Source: Planctomycetota bacterium (GTDB lineage Bacteria > Planctomycetota > UBA8742 > JACQVU01 > JANLHZ01). From it: a stretch of DNA of 59,246 nt. Under the pieces are notes generated by a model. The model was not told where the DNA came from and did not search any database. It saw only the letters and a list, made by a program, of their open reading frames with translations. The stretch spans positions 1 through 59,246 of the forward strand of contig JANLHZ010000016.1 of assembly GCA_024653775.1 (NCBI GenBank), given 5' to 3'. How positions within the stretch are numbered: the first letter of the stretch is position 1; each line of letters starts with the position of its first letter. Position numbers and translations under genes: made by a program. Shown piece by piece: positions 35,734 through 43,240 of this stretch.

Positions 35734-36046
35734 TTTTCCGAAGGTAAAACCATCTTAGGAGTCGTGTCGAAATAAGTTACCGTTTTCACATCACATCTTC
35801 ACGTCATCTTCGTTTCGCGCTCGGTCGCCAAATCCTCGACGGAACTACGGCTACGACTCCGGTTTGGCTTCCTCTCGCAAAACGAACCTCACGCAAATCT
35901 GAGCGTGAAATTCGTAAACTTATTTTGGCACGACTCCTTAACCATAAACTGATTTTGTACAGTTGATTGCAAAGGTTATACTCGCAATGTCGAATTACAA
36001 GCCCGTTGTCCCGCGCTGGAAACTTAGTTTTTAACCCCCGGATGAT
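35734..36046. other. Intergenic promoter region upstream of the secreted hydrolase-like gene
   Basis: About 310 bp between divergent genes. It contains no recognisable coding sequence. A candidate promoter is TTGTAC (35955-35960), 16 bases, TATACT (35977-35982), leaving a leader of about 60 bases before ATG 36047. Confidence 0.45.
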
Positions 36047-38080
36047 ATGCCAACAAAATCAACTACAATCGCTCTTTTAGCCTTAATTTTCTGGCTTCTG
36101 CTTTCGAAGGCAGCTCTTGCAGAAATTCGCGGCTGGCAGCTTCACGATCCGGATTTGCGGCACATCCTCTCTGTTCTCGATAAGGCGAAGGAATACGATA
36201 TCAACCACGTCCAGCTCAGCCACGGAATTGGAATGAGCGTGAACGAAGTCCTTGAGACGCCGGGAAGAATTGCGCTGGTCAACCTCGTAACGCAGCGGGC
36301 GCATTCGCAGGGCGCGAAGGTTTTCCAGTGGGCGCACGAATTCGAAAGCGCGGGTGGAAGACCTATTCTGCCGGTGATTTCAGTGGACCTGGACGGCCCG
36401 ATGAAATCGTTCTGGCAAAGCCGGCTCGATTCGTACCGCGAGTTCTTCGAAAAATGCCCCGAAGTCGACGGCATCGTGCTGATGTTCGGAAGCGCGTCGA
36501 TGGAGCCGTGGCATATGATTCCTCATCCGTCGTGCCAGATGACTCGCGATATGTCCATGCCGGAACGGCTCGCGACAATCATAAACCATATCGCGCACGT
36601 CGTCCGGGACGAGCTTGGCAAGGAAGTCATCGTACGCGACTTCAACCACGCGCCGCAGCAGCAGGAATGGATCTGCGAAACCGCGAAACTAGTCGAAGGC
36701 GTGACGTGGATGCCTAAGTGCGTCCCGCAGGACTGGGAACCTTACTATCCCCACAACCCCATGATCGGGAACACACCTGGGAGTGAATGCATCGTCGAGT
36801 TCGACCTCGGGATGGAGTATATGGGGCAGAGCGCGTTCCCGGTGGCGCTTCCAGAATATCTAAAGTACCGCCTCGGCTATCAGAAACGCGCGGGCACTTC
36901 TGGCTACGTCGCGCGGGTCGAGCGCGGCTCGCGCTGGGTGTTTGAAAATCCTAACGAGCTGAACGTCTACGCGCTCCAGAAGTTCTGGGAAAACCCGGAC
37001 CTCACAATCGACGATTTCTACCGCGATTACCTGCCGAAGACTTACAGCGTCGATCCGTCCACGGAAATGGACAAGCTCGAAAAGCTCGAAAAGATGTTCA
37101 GCAATACATTCCACGCCGCGAGAAAGATGTATTACATCCTCGGCTTCTGGTGTCTCGAAAAGGGCAGCGACGTCACCACCCGCGGCACATATCCCGCGCT
37201 CCTCGACGGTCGCAGTCTCGCGCTCTGGAATCCCGACTACCAGCCCTGGTACGAACGATTGAAGGCTCCTGACGGAAAGACGATGCGCGACATTTTCCAG
37301 GAGAAAATGGAAGCGGAACATTTGGCGCAGGAATCGCTCGACTTGCTTAACGAACTCCGGAGCGAATTCACAGACGCGCAGTTCACGGACCTGAAAGATC
37401 GTCTCGAAATCCTCGTCAAGTGCACCAATGTCTGGAAGTGGCTTGCGGATTCGATTTTCAGATACCAGCATTTGAAGACGCAGGCGGAAGGTTCAGAACA
37501 ATACGCGCGCCAGCGCGCGCTGCTGGAAGGTTCGCTCCAGGAGTTGGAATCCATATCCACCGAAATCCGGGGAACACGTCGGGATATGTTCCCCGGAAAC
37601 CCGGACCGCATCGAACAGTGCGTGCAAAGCATCCGCGACGCGCTCGGCGGCGGGACGCGCGAGTCGGAGGAGTTTCGTTTGCCGCAAATCGCCGTCGCAT
37701 ACAGCCAAACGAATCCCGACGAAGGAACGCCGCCAAGACTGATCGCGAGCGGAACGAAACCACCCGAAGTAGTTTTCGACGGAGGCGAGTGGGGCGTCGA
37801 ACCAATGAGGATGTCCAATTCTATGGACAGCGCATTGTTTGCGACGCGACCGCCGCGAACGGCATTTGGAGGATTGATCGACATTAACCAAACTGTTCCG
37901 AACCGCAGATATGTTTTCAGGTTCAAGTTTCGTCATCCCACGCACGGCGACTGGGAAACCGGGGACTTCTGGTTCTGGACACCTCCGATCGAGGAGTATC
38001 CGGAGGGGTACGTCCTGCCGAGCGAGGATGATCTGCCGGCCCGAGGCGCGGACGGAGCGGACAGCGAAGAGGACTTTTAG
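36047..38080 (+). CDS. Secreted glycoside-hydrolase-like protein
   Basis: A 677-residue exported protein. A signal peptide (IALLALIFWLLLSKAALA) is followed by a region that reads as a TIM barrel: IRGWQLHDPDL, YDINHVQLSHGIGMSV, VFQWAHEFES, VDGIVLMFGS, KEVIVRDFNHAPQQQ and ECIVEFDLGMEYMG. The arrangement recalls GH67/GH20-related alpha-glucuronidase or hexosaminidase clans, but I cannot assign a family or the catalytic acids with confidence. A helical middle (about 340-510) is followed by a C-terminal beta-domain and an acidic tail. It overlaps the next gene by one base (TAGTG). Confidence 0.55.
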   Translation: MPTKSTTIALLALIFWLLLSKAALAEIRGWQLHDPDLRHILSVLDKAKEYDINHVQLSHGIGMSVNEVLETPGRIALVNLVTQRAHSQGAKVFQWAHEFESAGGRPILPVISVDLDGPMKSFWQSRLDSYREFFEKCPEVDGIVLMFGSASMEPWHMIPHPSCQMTRDMSMPERLATIINHIAHVVRDELGKEVIVRDFNHAPQQQEWICETAKLVEGVTWMPKCVPQDWEPYYPHNPMIGNTPGSECIVEFDLGMEYMGQSAFPVALPEYLKYRLGYQKRAGTSGYVARVERGSRWVFENPNELNVYALQKFWENPDLTIDDFYRDYLPKTYSVDPSTEMDKLEKLEKMFSNTFHAARKMYYILGFWCLEKGSDVTTRGTYPALLDGRSLALWNPDYQPWYERLKAPDGKTMRDIFQEKMEAEHLAQESLDLLNELRSEFTDAQFTDLKDRLEILVKCTNVWKWLADSIFRYQHLKTQAEGSEQYARQRALLEGSLQELESISTEIRGTRRDMFPGNPDRIEQCVQSIRDALGGGTRESEEFRLPQIAVAYSQTNPDEGTPPRLIASGTKPPEVVFDGGEWGVEPMRMSNSMDSALFATRPPRTAFGGLIDINQTVPNRRYVFRFKFRHPTHGDWETGDFWFWTPPIEEYPEGYVLPSEDDLPARGADGADSEEDF

Positions 38081-39105
38081 TGACAAAAGCCGATGACGAT
38101 AAGAGACCGCCCGAGGTCAGATACGCTCACGACAGATTCGTGCGAACCGTGTTTGCGCTCCTTGGCGTGATGCGCAGCTTTTTACTGCTTTATCTCCCCG
38201 AAAGACTGATAGCGAGATTGAACCTCCGAACGCTGAAACTTGTCAAAGGCGATTTCATCGACGAAACCAACCTCACAGAAGATCGAACGGACTTGCTCTT
38301 CACAGTAGATTCCCGCGATGGACTCAAGTGCATAAGGCTGTTGTTCGAGCACAAGAGTTATCAGGACTCCGACTTAGGTCTACAGATAATCGACTACAAT
38401 CGCGCGGTTTGGAGAGAGCAACGCGCCCGCGGGGAGCGACGAACGCCGATAGTCACGGTGGTTTTGTACAATGGAGGCATGAAGTGGTCCCTTGGATGCT
38501 ATCTCGCCGTGATTCTCGGCATTGACGAAGAATTCCACGAATGGACATTCAACAACAGGATCGAAGTTGTCGATATTCCCAGGCTGGAACGGACGAAAAT
38601 AGTTGGTTCCGCGGACCTTAAAGGCGTGCTTCTTTTATTGTGGAGACGAACTACAAATGATAATATTGACGTTGTGGACGCGGCAATGAAGGAACTTGCG
38701 AAAGCTCAATACAAGAAGGTGAGAGATGCGGGATTAACTTACATACTTGCAGCCGGAGATATAGACAAAGCGAGAGTCATCGAATTGGTGGAGAAAAATA
38801 AAATGGTGAAGAACGGCAAAGAATTCGTAAGAACTACCTGGGAAAAGATTCACGACGAAGGTTTTGAAAAAGGTCGCGACCAAGGTCGTGAAGAGGGTTT
38901 GGAAAAAGGCAAACTCGAAGGCAAACTCGAAGGCAAACTCGAAGGTCTTGGCACCGCAATCCAAGCTAAATTTGGCGAACCTGGGACAAAGCTGCTGCCC
39001 GAAATGAAAAGACTGCGGAACCTCAAATTGGTCGACAGAGCTGAAAGACTCCTTCTGAAGGCGAAGAATCTGAACGAGTTTAGAGATAAACTCGTGAAAC
39101 TATAG
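38080..39105 (+). CDS. Second Rpn-family PD-(D/E)XK nuclease-like protein
   Basis: A 341-residue Rpn protein starting at GTG 38080, which shares a base with the previous stop. The core contains DLLFTV (about 67-72) and IRLLFEHKSYQD (EHK), then TPIVTVVLYNGG. The C-terminal half ends in three GKLEGKLEGKLE repeats and a DUF4351-like segment (AIQAKFGEPGTKLLPEM...LLLKAKNLNEFRDKL). It is only distantly similar to the copy at 31164-32237, so it is not a recent duplicate. Its role may be recombination or toxin-like DNA cleavage. Confidence 0.87.
   Translation: MTKADDDKRPPEVRYAHDRFVRTVFALLGVMRSFLLLYLPERLIARLNLRTLKLVKGDFIDETNLTEDRTDLLFTVDSRDGLKCIRLLFEHKSYQDSDLGLQIIDYNRAVWREQRARGERRTPIVTVVLYNGGMKWSLGCYLAVILGIDEEFHEWTFNNRIEVVDIPRLERTKIVGSADLKGVLLLLWRRTTNDNIDVVDAAMKELAKAQYKKVRDAGLTYILAAGDIDKARVIELVEKNKMVKNGKEFVRTTWEKIHDEGFEKGRDQGREEGLEKGKLEGKLEGKLEGLGTAIQAKFGEPGTKLLPEMKRLRNLKLVDRAERLLLKAKNLNEFRDKLVKL
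38908..38943 (+). repeat. 12-bp tandem repeat, three units, in the second Rpn gene
   Basis: Three copies of GGCAAACTCGAA encoding GKLE. It occupies the same position in the protein as the GKIE run in the other Rpn gene, but with different DNA sequence. Confidence 0.85.
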
Positions 39106-39113
39106 GGCAGAAA

Positions 39114-39899
39114 ATGCTTCCATTCGTTCCAGGTGTCGGTTCAGCCAGCCGCGGTCGGAAGTCGCGCGGTAGAGTTCGAGAACGACGCGCCGCGTGGGAC
39201 CCTGACCGCGGGTACGAAGTCAACCTCGAAGCTCTCGAAAAAGGATTCCGCAGAAGTATCGCGCTTATACATAACCCCATCGGACAAAGCGGCGTGACGT
39301 TTTCTATGATCTACCGCGAGCCGCAGACGGAGGCGACCCGCGTAAAGCTGATCGCGCCCGCCGCGGTGCTGCGCGAAACTCTTGCGGAGCATCCGGACGG
39401 CATCACGCGCCAGCTTATCGTCGAAGCGCTGCTCGCTGACGAAAACGTACCGCTGCCGCTGTCGATCGAAGACACCGCGTACTTGATGACCGAATTCGGC
39501 GTGCGATTCGATTCCGCCCTTCGAAGGTTCGTCCCAATCGAGAAAGTTGCTGACGAAGACGATCCCGGCAATTCGAATGAGGTAGTAAACGCTCCTCCCT
39601 CCGACGCGGCTTCCGATTTTGAAAATCAGAGTTCGTTCGTCTTCCCGCCGGAGATTCCTCCGCTTCGGGCGGACGCGGCTGCAACGATACTTCCATCGTT
39701 TCCTTATTCGCTCTCCGATTTCGAACTCGACCTCCTCGAAGCCATCGAGGAATTTGCTCGCGAAAAGGAGCACGAGCGCCTTAGCGCAAGTCTCGACATC
39801 AGGGGCGCCGTTTCGTTCTATATGCCACGAATTACGGGCTATCCGAAAATCGTTGCCTTCGCGCCGGCGTCAGAAACTCCCGGCGGCAATATCAGGTAG
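39114..39899 (+). CDS. Hypothetical protein downstream of the Rpn gene
   Basis: A 261-residue protein of no recognised family. It begins eight bases after the Rpn stop with AGGGCAG before the ATG, so it is probably co-transcribed. The N-terminus is Arg-rich (GRKSRGRVRERRAAW), then comes a mixed alpha/beta segment (VTFSMIYREPQTEATRVKLIAPAAVLRETLAEHPDG) and a low-complexity acidic/Ser stretch (about 150-200). There is no signal peptide or membrane helix. Confidence 0.6.
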   Translation: MLPFVPGVGSASRGRKSRGRVRERRAAWDPDRGYEVNLEALEKGFRRSIALIHNPIGQSGVTFSMIYREPQTEATRVKLIAPAAVLRETLAEHPDGITRQLIVEALLADENVPLPLSIEDTAYLMTEFGVRFDSALRRFVPIEKVADEDDPGNSNEVVNAPPSDAASDFENQSSFVFPPEIPPLRADAAATILPSFPYSLSDFELDLLEAIEEFAREKEHERLSASLDIRGAVSFYMPRITGYPKIVAFAPASETPGGNIR

Positions 39900-39940
39900 T
39901 TCTATTTCTCTGGAAAAGCCGCCGTTTAACGATGTCGGCG

Positions 39941-41023
39941 TCAGATCATTTCCCGCACGACGTCCAGCAGCTTCGCGCAGGATTTTTCCCAGGTATACTC
40001 CGCGGCGCGGGAAATACCTTTATTCCTCCACTCCGAACTATAGTTTCCATCCGACAATAGTTTCCTGATTTGGTTCGCCCATTCGGAAACGTCCGCGACG
40101 CCCAGGACTATAGCCGAGTCCCCCACCGCTTCCGGGAGCGACCCGCAATTCGATACTATAGCCGGTACCCCCGCGCGCATAGCCTCCAGCGGCGTAAGCC
40201 CGAATCCTTCCGCGAGCGACGGATGGAGCATCGCTTCCGCGCCCGCGTACCATAACGCGAGTTCCGCGTCCGATACGTATTCCACGTCGATAATTCGCGC
40301 GTTACCTGGCAAAGTCCATTCCGGAAAACGCTTCCCGATAATAACTATGGAAAGGTCCGGAAATTCGGACGCTATAGTTTCGAATACTTTTATCGCAAAC
40401 TCGAAATTCTTGTGGGGCTTTTTATTCCCGACGCATAGTAAATACCTCTGAACCTTATTCCGCGCTTTGAATTCGGCAATATCGCCGGCCCGCGGAGCCG
40501 CAATAGTATCTTCGAGTCCGGGATTTATGACTATCGTCTTATCGGTGGCGAATGGAAAATATCGAGCTATAGCATTCCCGGTATGGTTTGAAATCGCGAT
40601 TATCCTGCCGGATTTCTTAACCGCATTCGCCATTATCCGTCGCGCTGCGAATTTCTTTAGTAGCGAGCCATACCCAGGCTGTTCGAACTGAATGAAATCG
40701 TAAATCATTACTATCGAATTCCGAGGTATGTTCCATGGAGCGTTATACTGCGGGAAGAAGTATAGTTTCACGTTCGCGCGCAGCTCGTTTACTATTCTCC
40801 GGCCTATTACCTGCTCGCGAATGGAATATATTCCGGCGTCAAAGGACATGAATTCGCATTCGATACCCTCCGATATTATTTCTCCGCGCTGAATATCGTT
40901 TCTGAATCCGACTATCAGACTATACTCCTTCGACAGCGCCTTTGCGAACGCCGCGACGTACCTTCCAATACCGGAATGCCCGAACATCCGCGCGTCGAAG
41001 AAGATTGCTTCCGATGAAGTCAT
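39941..41023 (-). CDS. Glycosyltransferase family 4 protein
   Basis: A 360-residue GT-B glycosyltransferase: FFDARMFGHSGIGRYVAAFAKAL at the N-terminus and a nucleotide-sugar half with YLLCVGNKKPHKNFEFAIKVF, GKRFPEW, DAELALWYAGAEAMLHPSLAEGFGLTPLEAMRAGVP (the E...E motif) and AIVLGVAD. It probably builds a surface polysaccharide. Base use is unlike the neighbours: many ATA isoleucine codons (for example in SIVIIGK and TIVINPGLEDT) and frequent CTATAG, which suggests recent transfer. ATG 41023 is the preferred start; a TTG six codons earlier is possible. Confidence 0.9.
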   Translation of the reverse strand: MTSSEAIFFDARMFGHSGIGRYVAAFAKALSKEYSLIVGFRNDIQRGEIISEGIECEFMSFDAGIYSIREQVIGRRIVNELRANVKLYFFPQYNAPWNIPRNSIVMIYDFIQFEQPGYGSLLKKFAARRIMANAVKKSGRIIAISNHTGNAIARYFPFATDKTIVINPGLEDTIAAPRAGDIAEFKARNKVQRYLLCVGNKKPHKNFEFAIKVFETIASEFPDLSIVIIGKRFPEWTLPGNARIIDVEYVSDAELALWYAGAEAMLHPSLAEGFGLTPLEAMRAGVPAIVSNCGSLPEAVGDSAIVLGVADVSEWANQIRKLLSDGNYSSEWRNKGISRAAEYTWEKSCAKLLDVVREMI

Positions 41024-41071
41024 CGAGTCTAGTCCGCGCAAACCGCGGTAAATTCACCAGTACAATGAAAC

Positions 41072-42379
41072 CTAATGGCCCTGCGTCACCGGCGGAGGAG
41101 CAAGGTTCGGGACGGGCTTGGTCGCCTTTTTCAGGAACAGGATCGCGTAACAGGTGTCGGTCCACTGATTAACCGCGAAGGGATGGTCCTCCTGGTCCTG
41201 AACGGCCTGAATGTGCGCAGGCAGGTTGCCAGCGGCGTTCGTATCCCACTTGCCGTCGTCGAGCTGGTGGTCTACGAGGTATTGCGCGCCTTCCTTGTAC
41301 CAGTCGTGCTGACCGAACCACTCCTGCCCCGTCAGCGCGCCCGCGCGCTCGAGACCGTAGAGATAATAATAATGCCAGCCGCCGTCGCCGGAGGGAGCCG
41401 CGGGGTTGCGCTCCACGGAGAAATACTTGCCGAGCCAGCCGAGGCCGTCGAAAATCGACTTCGTCGTCCGGCCCTGAAGCTGGAGGTCATAGAACCTTCT
41501 GCGCCTGCCGTCGAGTTCGGTCAGACGATCGTGAATCACCGCGAGCGTGACGACTCCCGCGGTGGTCATGCTTCCCGTCTTGAGCCATCCCTCCTGGTAG
41601 TTCCAGCCGCGGGCGTTCGCAAAGTTGCTGTCGGTCGAACGCATATCGACGGTCGGACCGAACGGAGGAACCGCGGGACCGCTCTGATCCTGCGTATCGA
41701 GGAAGTGATTAAGCACGGGGATGTAGAACTCCGGCGTGCTTACATCCACCGTCATCCGAGCCGCGGAACTAAGCCCAAGCAGCGCGTACTGAGAATTCGA
41801 ATGATCGCCCTGACCGTGGGGGTAGCTCCAGAAGCCGGAGGAATTTCGCTTCTCTTCGATCCACGCGACCATTTCCTTGATCCAGTCGAGTTCGAGCGGC
41901 GTACGCTGCTGCTGCGCCTCGGTTCTCCTCGGATTGAACTGCACGGGACGAACTTCAAGGAGCATTAGCGTCACGCCAATGTCGTACGTGCGAAGCAGAT
42001 CGTGGGCCTTCAGATCGAGATACTGCTGATAAAGCCACTCGATGCCTTTCTGGATTCTGCGGTCCTCACGCTCGATGACTCCGCTATGCACAAGCGCAAG
42101 AAGGCAAAGCGCCGTGCCTCCCATAACGTGAGTGTTCATGTAAATGTCGAAGTGGCCGTCTGGTTTCTGCTGAGTCAGGAGCCAGTTGGTCCCCTTGTCC
42201 ACTGCCGCGTCGATTTTATCCTGCAGGGCCTGGTCGACCGGAAACTTCGTCAGTCCGGCGCCAAGCTTCTTTTCGAACGCGGTGAACTGCCAAGGCGCCT
42301 CGTCTCCGGCGTACGCCACCGAAATCGACGACACGGCGAAAAGCGCGATGAAAGCTACGATTAATCTTGCGGCGAACAC
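41072..42379 (-). CDS. Prenyltransferase/squalene-cyclase repeat protein, exported
   Basis: A 435-residue exported protein with alpha/alpha-toroid repeats: KGTNWLLTQQKPDGHFD, GGTALCLLALVHSGVIEREDRRIQKGIEWL, GIEWLYQQYL, AGVVTLAVIHDRL, YYLYGLERAGAL and YLVDHQLDDGKWDT. The start is GTG 42379 with a perfect AAGGAGG seven bases upstream; it gives the signal peptide RLIVAFIALFAVSSISVAYA. The DXDD motif of squalene-hopene cyclases is not visible, so an enzymatic cyclase role is doubtful; similar proteins are common in Planctomycetota and are of unknown function. Confidence 0.85.
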   Translation of the reverse strand: MFAARLIVAFIALFAVSSISVAYAGDEAPWQFTAFEKKLGAGLTKFPVDQALQDKIDAAVDKGTNWLLTQQKPDGHFDIYMNTHVMGGTALCLLALVHSGVIEREDRRIQKGIEWLYQQYLDLKAHDLLRTYDIGVTLMLLEVRPVQFNPRRTEAQQQRTPLELDWIKEMVAWIEEKRNSSGFWSYPHGQGDHSNSQYALLGLSSAARMTVDVSTPEFYIPVLNHFLDTQDQSGPAVPPFGPTVDMRSTDSNFANARGWNYQEGWLKTGSMTTAGVVTLAVIHDRLTELDGRRRRFYDLQLQGRTTKSIFDGLGWLGKYFSVERNPAAPSGDGGWHYYYLYGLERAGALTGQEWFGQHDWYKEGAQYLVDHQLDDGKWDTNAAGNLPAHIQAVQDQEDHPFAVNQWTDTCYAILFLKKATKPVPNLAPPPVTQGH

Positions 42380-42534
42380 TTGAACCTCCTTGAATGGACC
42401 CGGCAGGCAGTTAATCACAAAACCGATTCTTAGTCAAAATTATTGTTCGTGAAGATGAACTACCGGAAAACCTGAATCTACCCGTAATCTATCTTAAACG
42501 AGGAATTTCGTCAAAAGGTTCGAACTGAGAGGCA

Positions 42535-43188
42535 ATGAAAAAACTTCACTACTACGATCCGAAGACGCAGCCGGAAACGCTCGAACGCTGGCGAAGCGAG
42601 GTCAGGAAGTTGCAACCTGCTCCGAAGGTTTTGATGGACGCGAGCCTCTCTGCGCTGCTCGTGCTCGACGTGCAGCTCTATTTTACAAACGAGGCAAGCC
42701 GCGCGTTCGCGCCGCAGTCGAGGAGTCTGATCGAGCCGCTACGCATACTCGCGGACGAATTCGCGCGGGCCGGTAGCCAGGTGATCTTCACGCGGCACGT
42801 CGATCCGGAGCCTTCGAGTCCGATGCGAAAGTGGTGGCGCGGGCATATCGACCCTGCGGATCCTCTTGCGGGCATCGACCCCGCGTTCGAAGACGTGGGC
42901 GGCGTTAGAATCGATAAGACCGCGTATTCGGCGTTTCGGGGGACGAATCTCGAAGAGGAACTCAGGCGCCGCGGAATCCGGACGGTGGCGATTTCCGGCC
43001 TTCTGACGCACCTCTGCTGCGATACGACCGCGCGGGAAGCGTTCATGCTAGGTTACGACGTTGTCATTCTTCTTGACGGCACCGCATCGTACAGCGAAGA
43101 TCTGCACCTCGGATCGATTCGCGCGCTCGCGCACGGTTTCGCTACGCCTATGACCGTTGAAGAATGCAGAATAGTGGTTAGTGGTTAG
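42535..43188 (+). CDS. Isochorismatase-family cysteine hydrolase
   Basis: A 217-residue hydrolase with the full triad: Asp45 in LVLDVQLYF, Lys128 in RIDKTAYSAF and Cys161 in LTHLCCDTTAREA. This group includes isochorismatase, nicotinamidase and N-carbamoyl hydrolases; the substrate cannot be told from sequence. GAGAGG precedes the ATG. The last residues (IVVSG) and the stop codon lie in a 7-bp tandem repeat starting at 43172. Confidence 0.92.
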   Translation: MKKLHYYDPKTQPETLERWRSEVRKLQPAPKVLMDASLSALLVLDVQLYFTNEASRAFAPQSRSLIEPLRILADEFARAGSQVIFTRHVDPEPSSPMRKWWRGHIDPADPLAGIDPAFEDVGGVRIDKTAYSAFRGTNLEEELRRRGIRTVAISGLLTHLCCDTTAREAFMLGYDVVILLDGTASYSEDLHLGSIRALAHGFATPMTVEECRIVVSG

Positions 43189-43234
43189 TGGTTCGCTGCT
43201 ATTTATTCCATTCTTAATTTGTAATTCGTAATTC
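43172..43234. repeat. Heptad tandem repeats (TAGTGGT and GTAATTC)
   Basis: Three TAGTGGT units (43172-43192) supply the stop codon of the upstream gene, and two GTAATTC units (43221-43234) precede the GH57 start. The same two repeat types occur in the same order at 34810-34901. Confidence 0.8.
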
Positions 43235-43240
43235 ATTGCC

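Noticed and set aside
41075-41968. Plus-strand frame opposite the prenyltransferase-repeat gene
   Set aside because: It is a shadow of a GC-rich gene; the minus-strand reading has signal peptide, repeats and a perfect ribosome site.
41072-42379. Functional squalene-hopene cyclase
   Set aside because: The protein is exported, shorter than cyclases and shows no DXDD motif.
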